The position numbers were made by a program, and so were the translations under genes. The notes under the pieces are model-generated. The model was not told the origin of the DNA and made no database searches. It saw only the letters and a list, made by a program, of their open reading frames with translations. Shown here one piece after another: positions 1-10,566 of a stretch of 64,000 bases of DNA (within the stretch, counting starts at the first letter, position 1; each line of letters starts with the position of its first letter). The DNA comes from Trichobilharzia szidati (taxonomy: Eukaryota > Platyhelminthes > Trematoda > Strigeidida > Schistosomatidae): assembly GCA_944472155.2 (NCBI GenBank), contig OX235279.1, positions 136,000,920-136,064,919 of the forward strand, in the 5' to 3' direction.

Positions 1-1400
1 CTATCGTTTCGCCTACTTTACCATTTTCTCAGTGGTTATTCTTATATTCTTGGTGTGCGATTTTAACTGTAGGCTTCAGTTGTAATAAGTTCCTTCAATC
101 AAATGGATTTTTCCCTGGTTTCCTTTAAGAGTACGGGAAAAACAAATATTTCGCATTTGGAATCATGTTGAAACTGTCCACTGTTTTTCTAAAACAAATC
201 AGACTTCATCTTACTTTCCCAACATCTAAAATCATATAAGCGAAGGCACAACAAAACTGTATGGTATGCTTCATAGCCTTACTGCATAATACCCTACTTT
301 GGATGGTCTTCAACAGTCGAATATGCTCCAATATCATATGGTCTATATATTTGACTGTGACTGTACAAATCAAAACATAATAATTAACCCAATGAAGTCA
401 TGACCTTATCAATACGTTGTGTAGTAAACATTGCAGTAAAAAACTGAATACCTCAATTAGCAGAGAACCACTTATGGAACAACGTGTAGAGTCAGCAAGG
501 CTAATCTGAAAATGAAAGCATAAATACATTTTTAGTTATTCTTAAAAAAAGCAAAGGGCCATAATGAAGTGTCAAAAAATAGGACACATGCAGAATAATC
601 AAGTTAAACATACAAGAACCCAAAATTATTCATGTACAAGAAGCGTATCAAAACAATAATGCTACAGTTTGAAATATAGACCGCCACCCAAAAATGTCGG
701 TATTGTTGAAACTAATAAACGCTAGAACGTTTTGCGAGAAAAGAAAATGGACAAACAACGAGTGTATGAGATTCGTTGACCTTAAAACCCCCCTAACTAG
801 CGACCAGATTAGTCGCAATTTGCCGAATAAATTTCTCACTGTGACAGTCTAAGGTTGGCAAGTCCCTCTTTTATGTTACCTCCAACTGCACACACCAATC
901 TACATTTACGCGCCAAAGCACATACATGGGACGAACAAAAAGAAGGATCTGTGGCCGCATATCTGAAAAGCACAAAAGTCCTTAGTAGTGCAACTTTTCG
1001 CCACCTGTTAGACAGCAGTCATCAAATCAATGCACTGAAATCCCTTCGGATAATTAAAGTTCAAACATGATACATATCATTGAAGCAATTATCAATAAAC
1101 GATTAAAAGCGAATTCACGCATCCAGAAGGAAACTATTGTCAATCTTGTCTTACGCTGGGAAATATGCTTTACGCTATTTAATTGTTTTTTAAATTGTTA
1201 TATTTTTTATTTTAATTATATTTTGTTTTGATACTGTAATTTTTTTCTTTATCTCTCTGTTCTTGACCAGACCCCCCTTTGAGCTCTATTCGACTAAATT
1301 ACTTGATCCTTACATAGGCGTACTGTTGATTTTACACCCTTATTCAACCTATAAAATTCGTTCGTAATTCTAGAATATTCCTTAATTACTTTTATGCATA
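1..1400. other. AT-rich intergenic DNA
   Basis: I see no convincing gene here. Short open frames near 648-839 (minus) and 855-1070 (plus) have no splice context, domain or recognisable motif. A stretch at about 690-780 is imperfectly repeated in the same orientation at about 1827-1915, so it is a dispersed repeat of unknown class. Confidence 0.5.
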
Positions 1401-1409
1401 CCAACAGTG

Positions 1410-1648
1410 CATCGGTGGTTTAGTAGTGGAATGCGTGCCAACCGTGCCCATGATCAAGGGTTCGGTTCTCGGGTGACATACTCTGAAACCTCGCTTAGCC
1501 AGTAGTAAGCCTGATAAAGAGGGAAGGTTGAGCGTGAGGATAGTGACCTCACCCAGTAGAAGACAACACCACCGCTACTGAAACTTTAAAGAGTAAGCTT
1601 GAAGCCCTATGCTCCACTAAGAACGCAAAGGAACTAAATAAAAAATTC
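1410..1648 (+). mobile_element. tRNA-derived SINE with RTE-like body and tail
   Basis: The head (about 1413-1482) has tRNA-promoter-like boxes: TGGTTTAGTAGTGG as box A and GGTTCGGTTCTC as box B. The next segment (about 1493-1560) matches the 5' end of the RTE LINE at about 7055-7100, sharing GATAAAGAGGGA. The last segment (about 1603-1645) matches that LINE's 3' end around 10527-10565 (gaagccctatg, then ccacta) and ends in an A-rich tail. This fits a Pol III-transcribed SINE that borrows the LINE machinery through a shared 3' end. A second copy lies at 13040-13262. Confidence 0.7.
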
Positions 1649-1649
1649 T

Positions 1650-2190
1650 TATATTCACCACATTTGTGCTTAATAACTCAAGTATTCGAATATTTTGTGT
1701 ATTGCTATTAGATTGGTCATGGTTGTACGTATCTGACAAGAACTAATGAAATATAATGACGTCATTTTATCCTGCTCACTGTGTTCTTCTTGCTTTGCTC
1801 AAGTTTCTCAAAGGAATTAATTGTATAAAATGTCAGTATTACTGAAATTGGCAAATACGAGAAAGTTCTGAGAGAAAAACAGGACAAACACTGATTGTAT
1901 AAGATTCGTTTCTTTTGCAAAACTGTGCCACTTGTAATGAAGTCCAGATATCCAAATGTCCACTAAGAGTCAAGGCGGCTCTGTCTAGATGTAAGACCAC
2001 AAAACAGTTATGAAAGGTGAAGGACCATTGTTACGAGCGTTCAGAGAAACCACAATGCGATTTACTTCGCTCAAGCAGGTGAACAGAATCTTTTCGCCTT
2101 CAGAATTTCTTTCTGAGTACATTTGTAGGTTTGAATCCCACCCGAATCCCAGTTCTATCGAGAATCCCGCATAATATTTCGGCCGAAGAA
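1650..2190. other. intergenic DNA, no gene seen
   Basis: The stretch is AT-rich. It contains the second copy (about 1827-1915) of the direct repeat at 690-780. The open frame at 1985-2203 on the minus strand has no recognisable motif. Confidence 0.4.
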
Positions 2191-2194
2191 TTTC

Positions 2195-2460
2195 ATTGAA
2201 CAAAATTACCTAATCTACCAAATACCTTGCTCTGACTGTGAGGTCAAGTACATAAGCAAAACCTGCAGGTTGGAATCAGGTTATCAGGACAAACAAATTT
2301 GGTTGAGTTCACAGTGATAGACTCTAAAAATGACTTGGAAAAACCTCAGCTATCTCAATACACACAACAGGATGGAGCAGTGCTACAGTTTCAAAAAGTT
2401 ATATAGTTCAGCAGAAGAAGAGTCTGACCACTGAATCTTTGTTCATGGAATGTAAACTGA
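2195..2460 (+). pseudogene. fossil Penelope-like GIY-YIG endonuclease fragment
   Basis: Reading the plus strand gives IPCSDCEVKYISKTCRLESG. This fits the PLE endonuclease pattern of a Cys motif followed by (V/I)YIG(Q/K)T. The intact neighbour at 37138-38196 has the equivalent LECDAIYIGQTSR. In-frame stops and a frame change occur further on, and a Met-rich stretch up to about 2460 resembles the degenerate end of the domain. It is an old, inactive remnant, recognised from the short motif only. Confidence 0.5.
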
Positions 2461-2760
2461 AAAAATGCAGTAGGAATGATACAACATTAGTATCAGAGAC
2501 ATGGAAAATATTATTACTGAAATAATCAAAGGATGAGAAATAATAGGGCCATATGAACAAAATCTGAAACCTACATACCTTTGTATGAATGTTAGCAGTA
2601 AACTGTGCTCGATAGTATTATTATTGTTTCCTTTAATTCCTAGAGGAACATAGGGCTTCAGCCGTGCGTCTCCATTGCCTTCGGTTCTCTGCTAGAGTCT
2701 TCACCTGGCTCCATGTCTGCCCACACGTTTTCATCTCCTCTTCACATGACCTCCTCCAAG

Positions 2761-3135
2761 TCACCCTTGCACTGACGACCAACTCGCCGCTTCCCTTTCG
2801 GTTTCCACTCGAGCAATGGCTTGTCTAGTGATGTCACTTGATGGTTTCCTCAGAGTATGGCCAATCCATCTCCATTTCTTCCTGCCTATTTGTTGCACAG
2901 TCGGTTCCTGGTTGGTTCGCTCATTGCCAGAGATCTCTGTTGCTGATCTTTTCTGACTGGCCATCTGATCTTGAGTATTGAGCGAAGACAACTGTTTATG
3001 AAGGTCTGTAGTTTGTTTGAGATGCTCTTTATGACGCGCAGTGCAAGTCTCTGATCCGTATAGTAGCACTGACTTCACATTGGAGTTGAAAATCCAGATC
3101 TTATTTTTCATGTTGAGTGCTGTTGACCTCCACAC
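2761..3135 (-). pseudogene. RTE LINE C-terminal domain fragment
   Basis: A 124-codon frame continuing the RT polyprotein after a frameshift. It contains [10 protein letters not shown], the post-RT block conserved in RTE/jockey-type LINEs, then [20 protein letters not shown]. The plus-strand copy has the matching KWRWIGHSLRRPLGDIARQ at about 10313-10370. Confidence 0.8.
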
Positions 3136-4427
3136 AGACTTGAGAGTAGTGAAAGCTTGTCTTGCTTTTCCGATTCTTGCTTTGATATCCTCGTCAATTC
3201 CATTCGCCTGTAGTTGAAACGATGCTTCCCAGGTAGGTAAAAGAGGTTGTTTCTTTCAGGTTCCTTCCATTTATGCTGATCGTTGTCTGTTGTTGTTGTT
3301 CTTGTCCGGGAATCTTCATTACCTCTGTTTTCTCTATGTTCACCTGAAGTCCCTCCTATCTTTGATGCTTCTTCTGCTAACTTGTTGCTCTTCGCTTGCA
3401 TATCTTCCAGTTTGTGGGAAATCAGACATATATCATCGGCGAAGTCAAGATCCTCCAAGTTTTTTGTGTGAGTCCATTTTACGCCTGTTTCCTCATTGCC
3501 CGCTGTTTGTCGCATTATCCAGTCTACTGCAATCAGGAAAATCATTGGCGATAGTACGCAGCCTTGTCTTACTCCTGTCCTCACTTCGAAGGATTCCGTA
3601 AGTTTCCCGTTGTGGATTACTTGGCATGCAGCATTGTCGTACAGCTGTTGGATGAGATGCATAATTGTCGGTGGCACTCCGTAGTAGCGAAGTAGTTGCC
3701 AAATCACCTCTCGATCGACGTTGTCGAAGGCTTTTTCAAAGTCGATGAAGTTGAAATAGAGAGGTGACTGCCATTCCAAGCTTTGTTCAATGATGATCCG
3801 TAATGTGGCGATCTGATCAATATATGACTTGTTTCTCCTGAATCTAGCCTGTTCCGGTCGAAGTTTTTCATCCAGGTGGGCGTGTTTGATTCTCTCCAGG
3901 ATGATGCGGCTTAGCATTTTGCTTGGGATGGACAGGAGCATAATTCCGCGCCAGTTCTTGCATTGACTTAAGTCTCCTTTCTTTGTTAGTTTGAATAAGC
4001 ATTCTTCCTTCCAATCCTCGGGTACTTTGCCCTCTTTCCACACCTTCTCCAGTAGTGGCGTCATTAAGTCCGCTGTTGTCTCTGGGTCCGTTTTCAATGC
4101 TTCTGCTGGGATTCCCTCTGGTCCTGCTGCTTTCCCAGCTTTTAGCATCTTGATTGCCTTCAGGATTTCTGATTTTGTCGGGGGGTTGATGTCCACTGGT
4201 AGCTCTGTCTCCGTCGTTGGACGCGTTGTAGGTGGTGGTCGATTTAGGAGTCTTTTGAAGTGTTCAGCCCAGTGTTTCCTTTGCTCCAGTTCTTTGATGA
4301 GTGGCTTTCCATTGTCATCTTTCACTGGCTCAATTTGTGTCAAACTTTTGCCCGATAGGTACCTAGTTGTTCGGTAGAGTGTTGCGAGGTCTCCTTTGCT
4401 TGCAGCTTGTTCTGCCTCACTTGCCAT
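3108..4427 (-). pseudogene. RTE LINE reverse transcriptase, C-terminally frameshifted
   Basis: A 439-codon open frame covering the RT of the minus-strand LINE. RT blocks appear in order: GKAAGPEGIPAEALK (block 0/1), NWRGIMLLSIPSKMLSRII, RPEQARFRRNKSYIDQI, YFNFIDFEKAFDNVDRE (catalytic Asp block), TGVRQGCVLSPMIF, and LEDLDFADDICLISH (F-A-D-D catalytic pair). After the thumb the frame runs into unrelated sequence near residue 380. The proper continuation lies in another frame at 2761-3135. This would be an RNA-dependent DNA polymerase but is split from its endonuclease. Confidence 0.85.
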
Positions 4428-4694
4428 GGCTTCATAATATTTTCTTTTGTCTTCCCTGGCACTCTTCTTTACTCATTTGTTCAGTGTCTCGTAGCTTGCA
4501 TTCAAATCTTGTTTTTGTTGCTCATCGGTGCACTGTAGAATCTTTTGTTTCACCATCCCTCTCTCTTCTATCAGTCTCCAAGTGTCCGTAGTGAGCCACT
4601 GTTTGTCCTGTCTCTTCTTTCTGCCTAGAACTTCCATGCTGGTTTGACTTTACACTGTTTTGAGTTTGATTACAGCTTGATGCCACACCGTATT

Positions 4695-4843
4695 TTCAGT
4701 ACAAGTATGGAATTTTCAGCATGGATATCGGTAGCCCAAGTTTTGCAGGCCGACCATAGATATCGGATGTGCGTCGGCAGGGGATCGAACCCCGGACCAT
4801 GTGCATGGTCGGTGAGAGTCCTAACCACTGTGCCACCGACGCA
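4695..4843 (-). mobile_element. tRNA-like SINE insertion inside the RTE LINE
   Basis: On the minus strand, 4770-4843 reads as a tRNA-like cloverleaf. TGCGTCGG at one end pairs perfectly with CCGACGCA at the other; box A is TGGCACAGTGGTTAGG and box B is GGGTTCGATCCCC. The insertion splits the LINE reading frame between the endonuclease/linker and RT parts. About 75 nt of AT-rich SINE body follow, ending near 4695. A head of the same type occurs in the SINE at 13040-13262. The anticodon loop appears to be 6 nt, so I call this a SINE head rather than a working tRNA. Confidence 0.65.
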
Positions 4844-4989
4844 GAGTGCATTTCGACGCTGACCTCTTGGCTAGTGTTGATTTGTGTCTCGGCTTTGTCC
4901 TTTATGCTTGCAGTGAAGATGTCCTTTGTATCCTGATCCTTTGGTTTTTGGTTATTGAACTTGGCTTGTGGTCTATCTGCAGCTCCTGT

Positions 4990-5643
4990 TTATCTTAAAG
5001 CTTTTAATTTGATTTGGGTTGTCCCTTGTACGAGATGGTGGTCTGAGCAAACGTCTGCTCCTCTTCTTGCTTTCGTGTCCAGTAGACTGCGCCTCGACTT
5101 CCTTGAGATTGAGATGAAGTCAATCCGATTTTTGCTTCGCCTATCTGGTGACATCCATGTAGCCTTGTGGATATCTTTGTGTTTGTATACGCTGCCACCA
5201 ATCACTAGTTCATTGAAGGCGCAGAAGTCGGCAAAGAGTTCTCCATTCTCATTCATTTCTCCGAGAGCTTCTCTACCCATGATGAGTTCCCTTCCTGTGT
5301 TGTCTGGTCCCAGTTTGGCGTTCATGTCTCCCATAAGTATTTTAATGTCACCAGCTGGAGTATTGTCCATTGTTGCCTGTAGTTGTCTGTAGAATTCTTC
5401 TTTCTTTTCGAGGTCTGCGTTGTTTGTCGGTGCATAGCATTGTATAATTGACACTTTCCTTCCTCTGGAGTTGAATCTGGCGATCATTATCCTGGGCGAG
5501 ATCGCCTTCCATTGCATCAAGGCCTTCGTTACTGTAGGTGACATCATGATAGCCACGCCCTCGGTGTGCATGTGGTTATCCTCTGGGTGACCGGAGCAGA
5601 TCATTATCGATACATTATCAATAAATAAATAATGCCCTACCAC
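4990..5643 (-). pseudogene. RTE LINE endonuclease domain (APE-type), partial
   Basis: A 217-codon open frame. It contains the EEP/APE-fold blocks IQCYAPTNNAD, KILMGDMNAKLG (the GDxN motif), RIDFISISR and the terminal SDHHLV (the catalytic S-D-H triad). In the family this domain nicks target DNA to prime reverse transcription. The N-terminal catalytic Asn/Glu blocks are missing because the copy is truncated at its 5' side. The first about 10 codons of the open frame come from flanking DNA. Downstream, the frame closes before the linker to RT. Confidence 0.8.
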
Positions 5644-5644
5644 T

Positions 5645-6600
5645 GTGTCATACCAAATTATATTATTTTATGAAACTGCATTCAACCACAATACAAAATT
5701 CTACTCTAATATCTAAGTCTATGCATATTAGACTTAAGCCAAAAGAGGATTAAATTAAAAACAACACTGTTTCCCAACATGCTTCCTACTAATTTTAAGA
5801 AGAATAGAAATTTACAGATATGTATAGTGCAAGTATGATAGACACATACTTTGTATGAAATTGACGAGTTCAGATGGATGTAATTAGATTCCACTAAGTT
5901 GAAATGAGATACACGAGCTTCCCAAAAATTTATATTACATTCAGTATTTCCAAAAAATAACTCATCAGTAATGTCATTGTTGTGTGCTGTAGAACCACGA
6001 ATGAAACTCTTTAACTGAAAATTAACGAGAGAAAAAAATGACATACTTGAAACGTTGAAATTGTACAGTAACTTGAAAAATAATAAATTATAGAGAATCA
6101 GACAGCTATAACACACTTGAATATGTAGTTTGGATATGAATCATATGCTTGATAGTTTAAAAAATTATTCTCTGAGTAATCAAGTGCCTTTATAGATTGC
6201 TAGAACGATGAAAATATCGATCACTTGGTGCTCATGATGTACTCAACTTATATATAAAATAAGCGAGTAAGATAACACAAAGTACTAACAAATTTGTGTA
6301 CTGGAGCTTACTTTGTTTCCGTAATTAACACAAACTTTTTGTGTACACACTTTAGGCATGCATTGCAATTATATATTCGCTCTATTATACCATAATAATA
6401 GGACTAGCACTTCAAGAAACTTCATCTTGTATCGAGTCACTTGTAAGCACTAGGTTAGCTCCCAAGTGTTAGTCTGCAGGGATACAATTGGTAGTGGGTG
6501 GTGGGAAGTCGTGATCAGCGGTGTCCAAAAAGTCGGGTATGAGGAAAGATAATCACTAATAACATCGGCTGCTGGTGGTTAATAATTGGTAGAAGTTAGA
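5645..6600. other. intergenic DNA, no gene seen
   Basis: AT-rich sequence. The longest open frame (5706-6116, minus) is compositionally biased, rich in F, L, N and S, and has no recognisable domain or splice sites I trust. Confidence 0.4.
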
Positions 6601-6604
6601 ACTG

Positions 6605-6780
6605 ATGTGCCGCTGAACTCTGTCTCAGTGGATAAGTGGAATACGAATTCGAATTGAAACCCGAATGTTATGAGTTCGATTCATCGTGAGATCGTGCGGT
6701 CGCACTGCAGAAGAGTCCCAACATAGGACTAAAAAGTTGCACGTTACCAAATGGTCTCCAGTGGTTCCCAAAATTAAATA
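6605..6780 (+). mobile_element. Sm-alpha-like SINE with decayed hammerhead core
   Basis: The head has box A-like TCTCAGTGGATAAG and box B-like GAGTTCGATTC, both tRNA-derived promoter features. About 30 nt downstream, around 6703-6735, lies CTGCAGAAGAGTCCC, then a short stem and GGACTAAAA. This lines up with the hammerhead layout CUGAUGAG-stem II-CGAAA known from schistosome Sm-alpha SINEs, but both conserved strands are mutated. The tail is A-rich and ends near 6780. Family assignment rests on layout only. Confidence 0.55.
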
Positions 6781-6842
6781 AATACATGATCCAATTTCCA
6801 ATACCTCGATTTATGAAAAATTCCAACATTAATAGACAGAAG

Positions 6843-6994
6843 ACAAGTAGTTCAGCGATGAGTCTCTTTCAGGCGAATTCATTTTCATAGCTGTACAATC
6901 GCAAATATATATGGTTGTTTTGTATGTGTGTGTACATTAAATTTATCAAACGAAAATACAATTAGTAAGTTCAGGTGAGTTGGATGTTGATATA
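6843..6994 (+). repeat. left arm of 150-bp inverted duplication
   Basis: This arm is the reverse complement of 10716-10865. It is nearly perfect from gagtctctttcaggcg to gttgatata, with a few mismatches in the outer 20 bases. The RTE element at 7008-10577 lies in the spacer. Without that insertion the spacer would be only about 130 bp. Confidence 0.9.
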
Positions 6995-7261
6995 AGAGAG
7001 TAGTAACCTCGCCTAGATTACTAGGTCACTAGTATTCTAGCCGGTCCCAAGCCCGGATAAAGAGGGAGGGTTGGGGCGTGGTGCTAGCAACTCCACCCCC
7101 AAAACTTAACCAAATTGCTACTAAAACTTCAACGCACAAATATATTTTAAATTCCAAAAATACAAACAATGACCTTATTTTTCGCTGGAATCGGGGAAGT
7201 GAAATGACGCAGGCTGGTGAAAGCCTTCGGGAAGCCAGTCAGCCGATGTGCCTTCTTTCGA

Positions 7262-8480
7262 TGAAAGCAAAAATAAGGATGGGGACGTGGAATATTCGTA
7301 CAATGTACGAAACTGGAAAGGCTGCTCAGATAGCCGCATAAATGAGGAGATATAAAGTAGAAGTGTTGGGAATCTGAGAGAGCAGATCGAACGGATGCGG
7401 AAGGTGCCAACTACCAACTGGAGAGACAATAATCTACTCCGGTCACCCAGAGGACGATCACGAGCACACCGAGGGAGTAGCCATCATGATGTCACCAACA
7501 GCGGCTAAAGCTCTCATGCAGTGGGAACCAATCTCCTCCAGGATAATGACAGCTAGGTTCAACTCAAAAGTAAGGAAGGTTACAATCATTCAATGCTACG
7601 CACCTACAAACGTCTCAGAAAAAGAGAAGGAGGATTTCTACAGTCAACGTCCCAAAGAGCGATATCAAAATCCTGATGGGTGATATGAATGCGAAACTGG
7701 GAGGAGACAATACAGGAAGAGAACTCACCATGGGTCGCGAGGCCCTCGGTGAAATGAACGACAACAGGGAAATCTTCTCAGACTTCTGCGCCTTCAATGA
7801 TTTGGTGATTGGTGGCAGTGTGTTCAAACACAGGGATATACACAAGGCAACATGGATTTCACCAGATGGACACACCAAAAACCAGATAGACTTCATTTCA
7901 ATCTCAAGGAAGTGGAGACGGAGTCTACTGGACACAAGATCGAGGAGAGGAGCAGATGTGGGTTCAGACCACTATCTAGTACAAAGGACTTTCAAGGTGA
8001 AGCTGAAAGCCTCGAGGATAGCTGGGGATAAGCCACAATGCAAGTTCAACACGCAAAAACTGAAGGACACAATCACACAGGACATTTTCACTGCAACGGT
8101 CAGAGCAAAGCAGGAAACACTACGTGGCACCACTGAGGAATCATCCGTGGAAGACCATTGGTACTGTCTGAAGGTGATTTTCAACGAAACGTGTTCAACG
8201 GTTTTAGGAAGAAAGAAGAAACAAGACAGAGAATGGTTCTCAACGGACACTTGGAAGCTAATAGAGGAGAGAAGAATGGTGAAAGAGAAAATGATTCAAT
8301 GCAAAGACGGACGAGAGAAAGAGACGCTGAGCTCAACTTACACAGCACTGGACAAAGAAGTGAAGAAGAGTGCCAGGAAGGACAAAAGACAATTCTACGA
8401 CAACCTGGCCACTGAAGCTGAGGAGGCAGCAGGCAAAAGGGACCTAAGGACACTATATCAGATAACCAAGTCTCTATCCG
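7262..8480 (+). pseudogene. RTE LINE endonuclease and linker, frameshifted
   Basis: The reading frame starts around the MGTWNIRTMYETGKAAQIA block (7279-7340), the APE N-terminal motif with catalytic Asn. It is then broken and resumes as GVAIMMSPTAAKALMQW (7470 onward). A frame change near 7640 leads into the 7676-8480 frame with ILMGDMNAKLG, IDFISISRKWRRSL and GSDHYLV (SDH triad). The linker that follows is rich in K, E and R and runs to the nested insertion at 8481. The open frame to 8719 contains CR1 UTR sequence after 8480, which is not LINE protein. Confidence 0.8.
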
Positions 8481-8835
8481 GGATCTCATCTTTCCAACCC
8501 ACTTCATCAATAGGTTCAACATTTCCTTTCTTTCTGTTCCTTTTCTCTCTCTTCTTTTTCCGTTATGTGCTGCTTTGTCTCTTTCTTTCGCTTACGCCAG
8601 TTAACAAGACAGCTCCCACTTTTCTAACACCTTCAAACACTGTTTCAGCTTTACCTTTGCTACTGAACATGCCAATGTATTGTTGTAATAATGAACTGTG
8701 GTTTCCTCAATCTATGTAGAATTCTATTTATTGACAATGTACTAACTGGATGCAATATTGTAGTAAAAATGCTGAGAATTCCATTCTGTATCACAAGTAC
8801 TGTTTTGGAATAAAGCAAATTATTATTATTATTAT
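8481..8835 (+). mobile_element. nested CR1-like 3' UTR fragment
   Basis: This 355-bp block matches 49128-49485, the 3' UTR of the CR1-like LINE, from ggatctcatctttcc through aataaagcaaattattatt, and ends in (ATT)n. It interrupts the RTE frame exactly between the SLSG and TQMKP residues. The minus-strand RTE copy is continuous there (YLSGKSLTQIEP). It is a severely 5'-truncated, secondary insertion. Confidence 0.9.
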
Positions 8836-8843
8836 CAACACAA

Positions 8844-10566
8844 ATGAAACCTATAAAAGACAGCCAAGGGAACCCAATTACTAAAGAAGAAAGACAGATT
8901 AAACAATGGGCGCACCACTTCAAAGGACTCTTGAACAGACCACCACCTGCAACCCGTCCAGAAATACCAACAACAGCACGTACACAACTACAAGTGGACA
9001 CCAATCCTCCAACGAAAACTGAAGTCATGAATGCAATCAAGCTTCTGAAAACTGGAAAAGCAGCTGGACCAGATGGAATACCCCCTGAAGCACTGAAAGC
9101 GGACCCAGAAACGACAGCAGATATGCTGATTCCATTATTGCAAAAGATCTGGAAAGAGGGAAAGGTGCCTACTGACTGGAGGAAAGGTTACCTCGTGAAA
9201 CTACCAAAGAAGGGCGACTTAGGCCTCACTCTGCAAGAACTGGCGAGGAATCATGCTCCTGTCGACGCCAAGTAAAATTCTGAGTCGCATCATCCTGGAG
9301 AGAATAAAGGACGCACTGGATACAGAACTCCGACCAGAACAAGCTGGATTCAGGAAAGGCAAATCATGTTCTGACCAAATTGCAACTCTACGCATTATCA
9401 TCACAGAACAAAGCATGGAATGGCAATCAAATCTCTACCTCAACTTTATAGACTTTGAGAAGGCCTTCGACAGCGTTGACCGCGAAGTAATTTGGAAACT
9501 ACTCGAGTACTACGGCGTACCCCAAATATTCATCAACCTTATTCAACAGCTGTACGACAACGGCACATGCCAAGTGATCCACAACGGAAAACTCAGAGAG
9601 GCGTTTAAAGTAAGCACAGGAGTCAGACAAGGGTGCTTATTATCACCAATGATATTCCTAATTGTGGTGGACTGGATTATGCGTCAGACAGTGGGAAACG
9701 AGAAGACAGGGATATCCTGGACGGACGTGAAGAACCTAGAAGACCTGGATTTCGCGCGTGGATGATTTATGTTTGATGGCACACAAAATCGAAGACTTAC
9801 AAGCGAAAACCGACAAACTCGTCGAAGAAGCAGCAAAGACAGGACTCCAGGTGAACATAGACAAGACGAAAGTTATGAAAATAACCAACCAACAACAACA
9901 ACAGCAACATCCAGCGCCAATCACCATCAACGGGAGGGATTTGAAAGAGGTTACTTCTTTCACTTATCTAGGGAGCATTGTCTCAACCACAGGAGGAACG
10001 GACGAGGATGTCAAATCGAGAATCGGTGAGGCGAGAAACACATTCATCAACCTGAAACCAATCTGGAAATCTTCGTCACTCAGCCTGCATCAACAACAAA
10101 ATTCGGATTTTCAATACAAATGTCAAGTCATTTCTTCTATACGGATCAGAAACTTGGAGGGTCACAAAGAATATTTCCAACAGCCTGATGCAGACCTTTA
10201 TCAACAACTGTCTTCGCTCCATACTGAAGATTAGATGGCCGGAAAGAATCACAAACAAGAAGCTATGGGAACAAACAAAACAAGAACCAATCGCCCAACA
10301 AATATGCAGGAGAAAGTGGAGATGGATTGGACACTCGCTGAGGAGGCCGTTGGGTGACATTGCGCGTCAGGCCAACGCTCGAGTGGAACCCGAAAGGGAA
10401 GCGGCGAGTGGGACGTCCAAGGGTGACATGGAGGAGATCGTGTGATGAGGAACTGAAACAGTATGGACTAACATGGATGCAAGTGAAAAGTACAGCACAA
10501 GAAAGAAGCAAGTGGAGGCGTGCAGTTGAAGCCCTATGTTCCACTAGGAACCCAAGGGAACAATAA
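8844..10566 (+). pseudogene. RTE LINE reverse transcriptase, multiply frameshifted
   Basis: RT sequence is spread over three frames: 8844-9235 (GKAAGPDGIPPEALK), 9253-9756 (RPEQAGFRKGKSCSDQI, NFIDFEKAFDSVDREV, STGVRQGCLLSPMIF) and 9758-10234 ([27 protein letters not shown]). The C-terminal block KWRWIGHSLRRPLGDI lies at about 10313-10370. Compared with the minus-strand copy there are about 4 extra bases near 9226 and 4 extra bases (gcgt) just before the catalytic D-D codons near 9757. Either one abolishes RT. Confidence 0.85.

Larger units (their letters stand above)
2617..5612 (-). mobile_element. RTE-like non-LTR retrotransposon, 5'-truncated
   Basis: This is a minus-strand LINE with an APE-type endonuclease followed by reverse transcriptase, related to the schistosome SR2/RTE-like families. 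Its 3' end near 2617-2640 has the tail motif gaagccctatgtt and ATT-type repeats. Its 5' side stops near 5612, inside the endonuclease, so about 0.4 kb of 5' sequence is missing compared with the copy at 7008-10577. A short shared string, tcgata, occurs on both flanks and may be a target-site duplication. A SINE-like insertion at about 4695-4843 and several frame breaks inactivate it. Confidence 0.85.

Noticed and set aside
4770..4843. A tRNA gene inside the minus-strand LINE
   Set aside because: It interrupts the LINE, the anticodon loop seems one base short, and the same head recurs as part of a SINE.
8481..8719. C-terminal extension of the endonuclease frame to 8719
   Set aside because: That stretch is CR1 3' UTR sequence from a nested insertion, not LINE protein.
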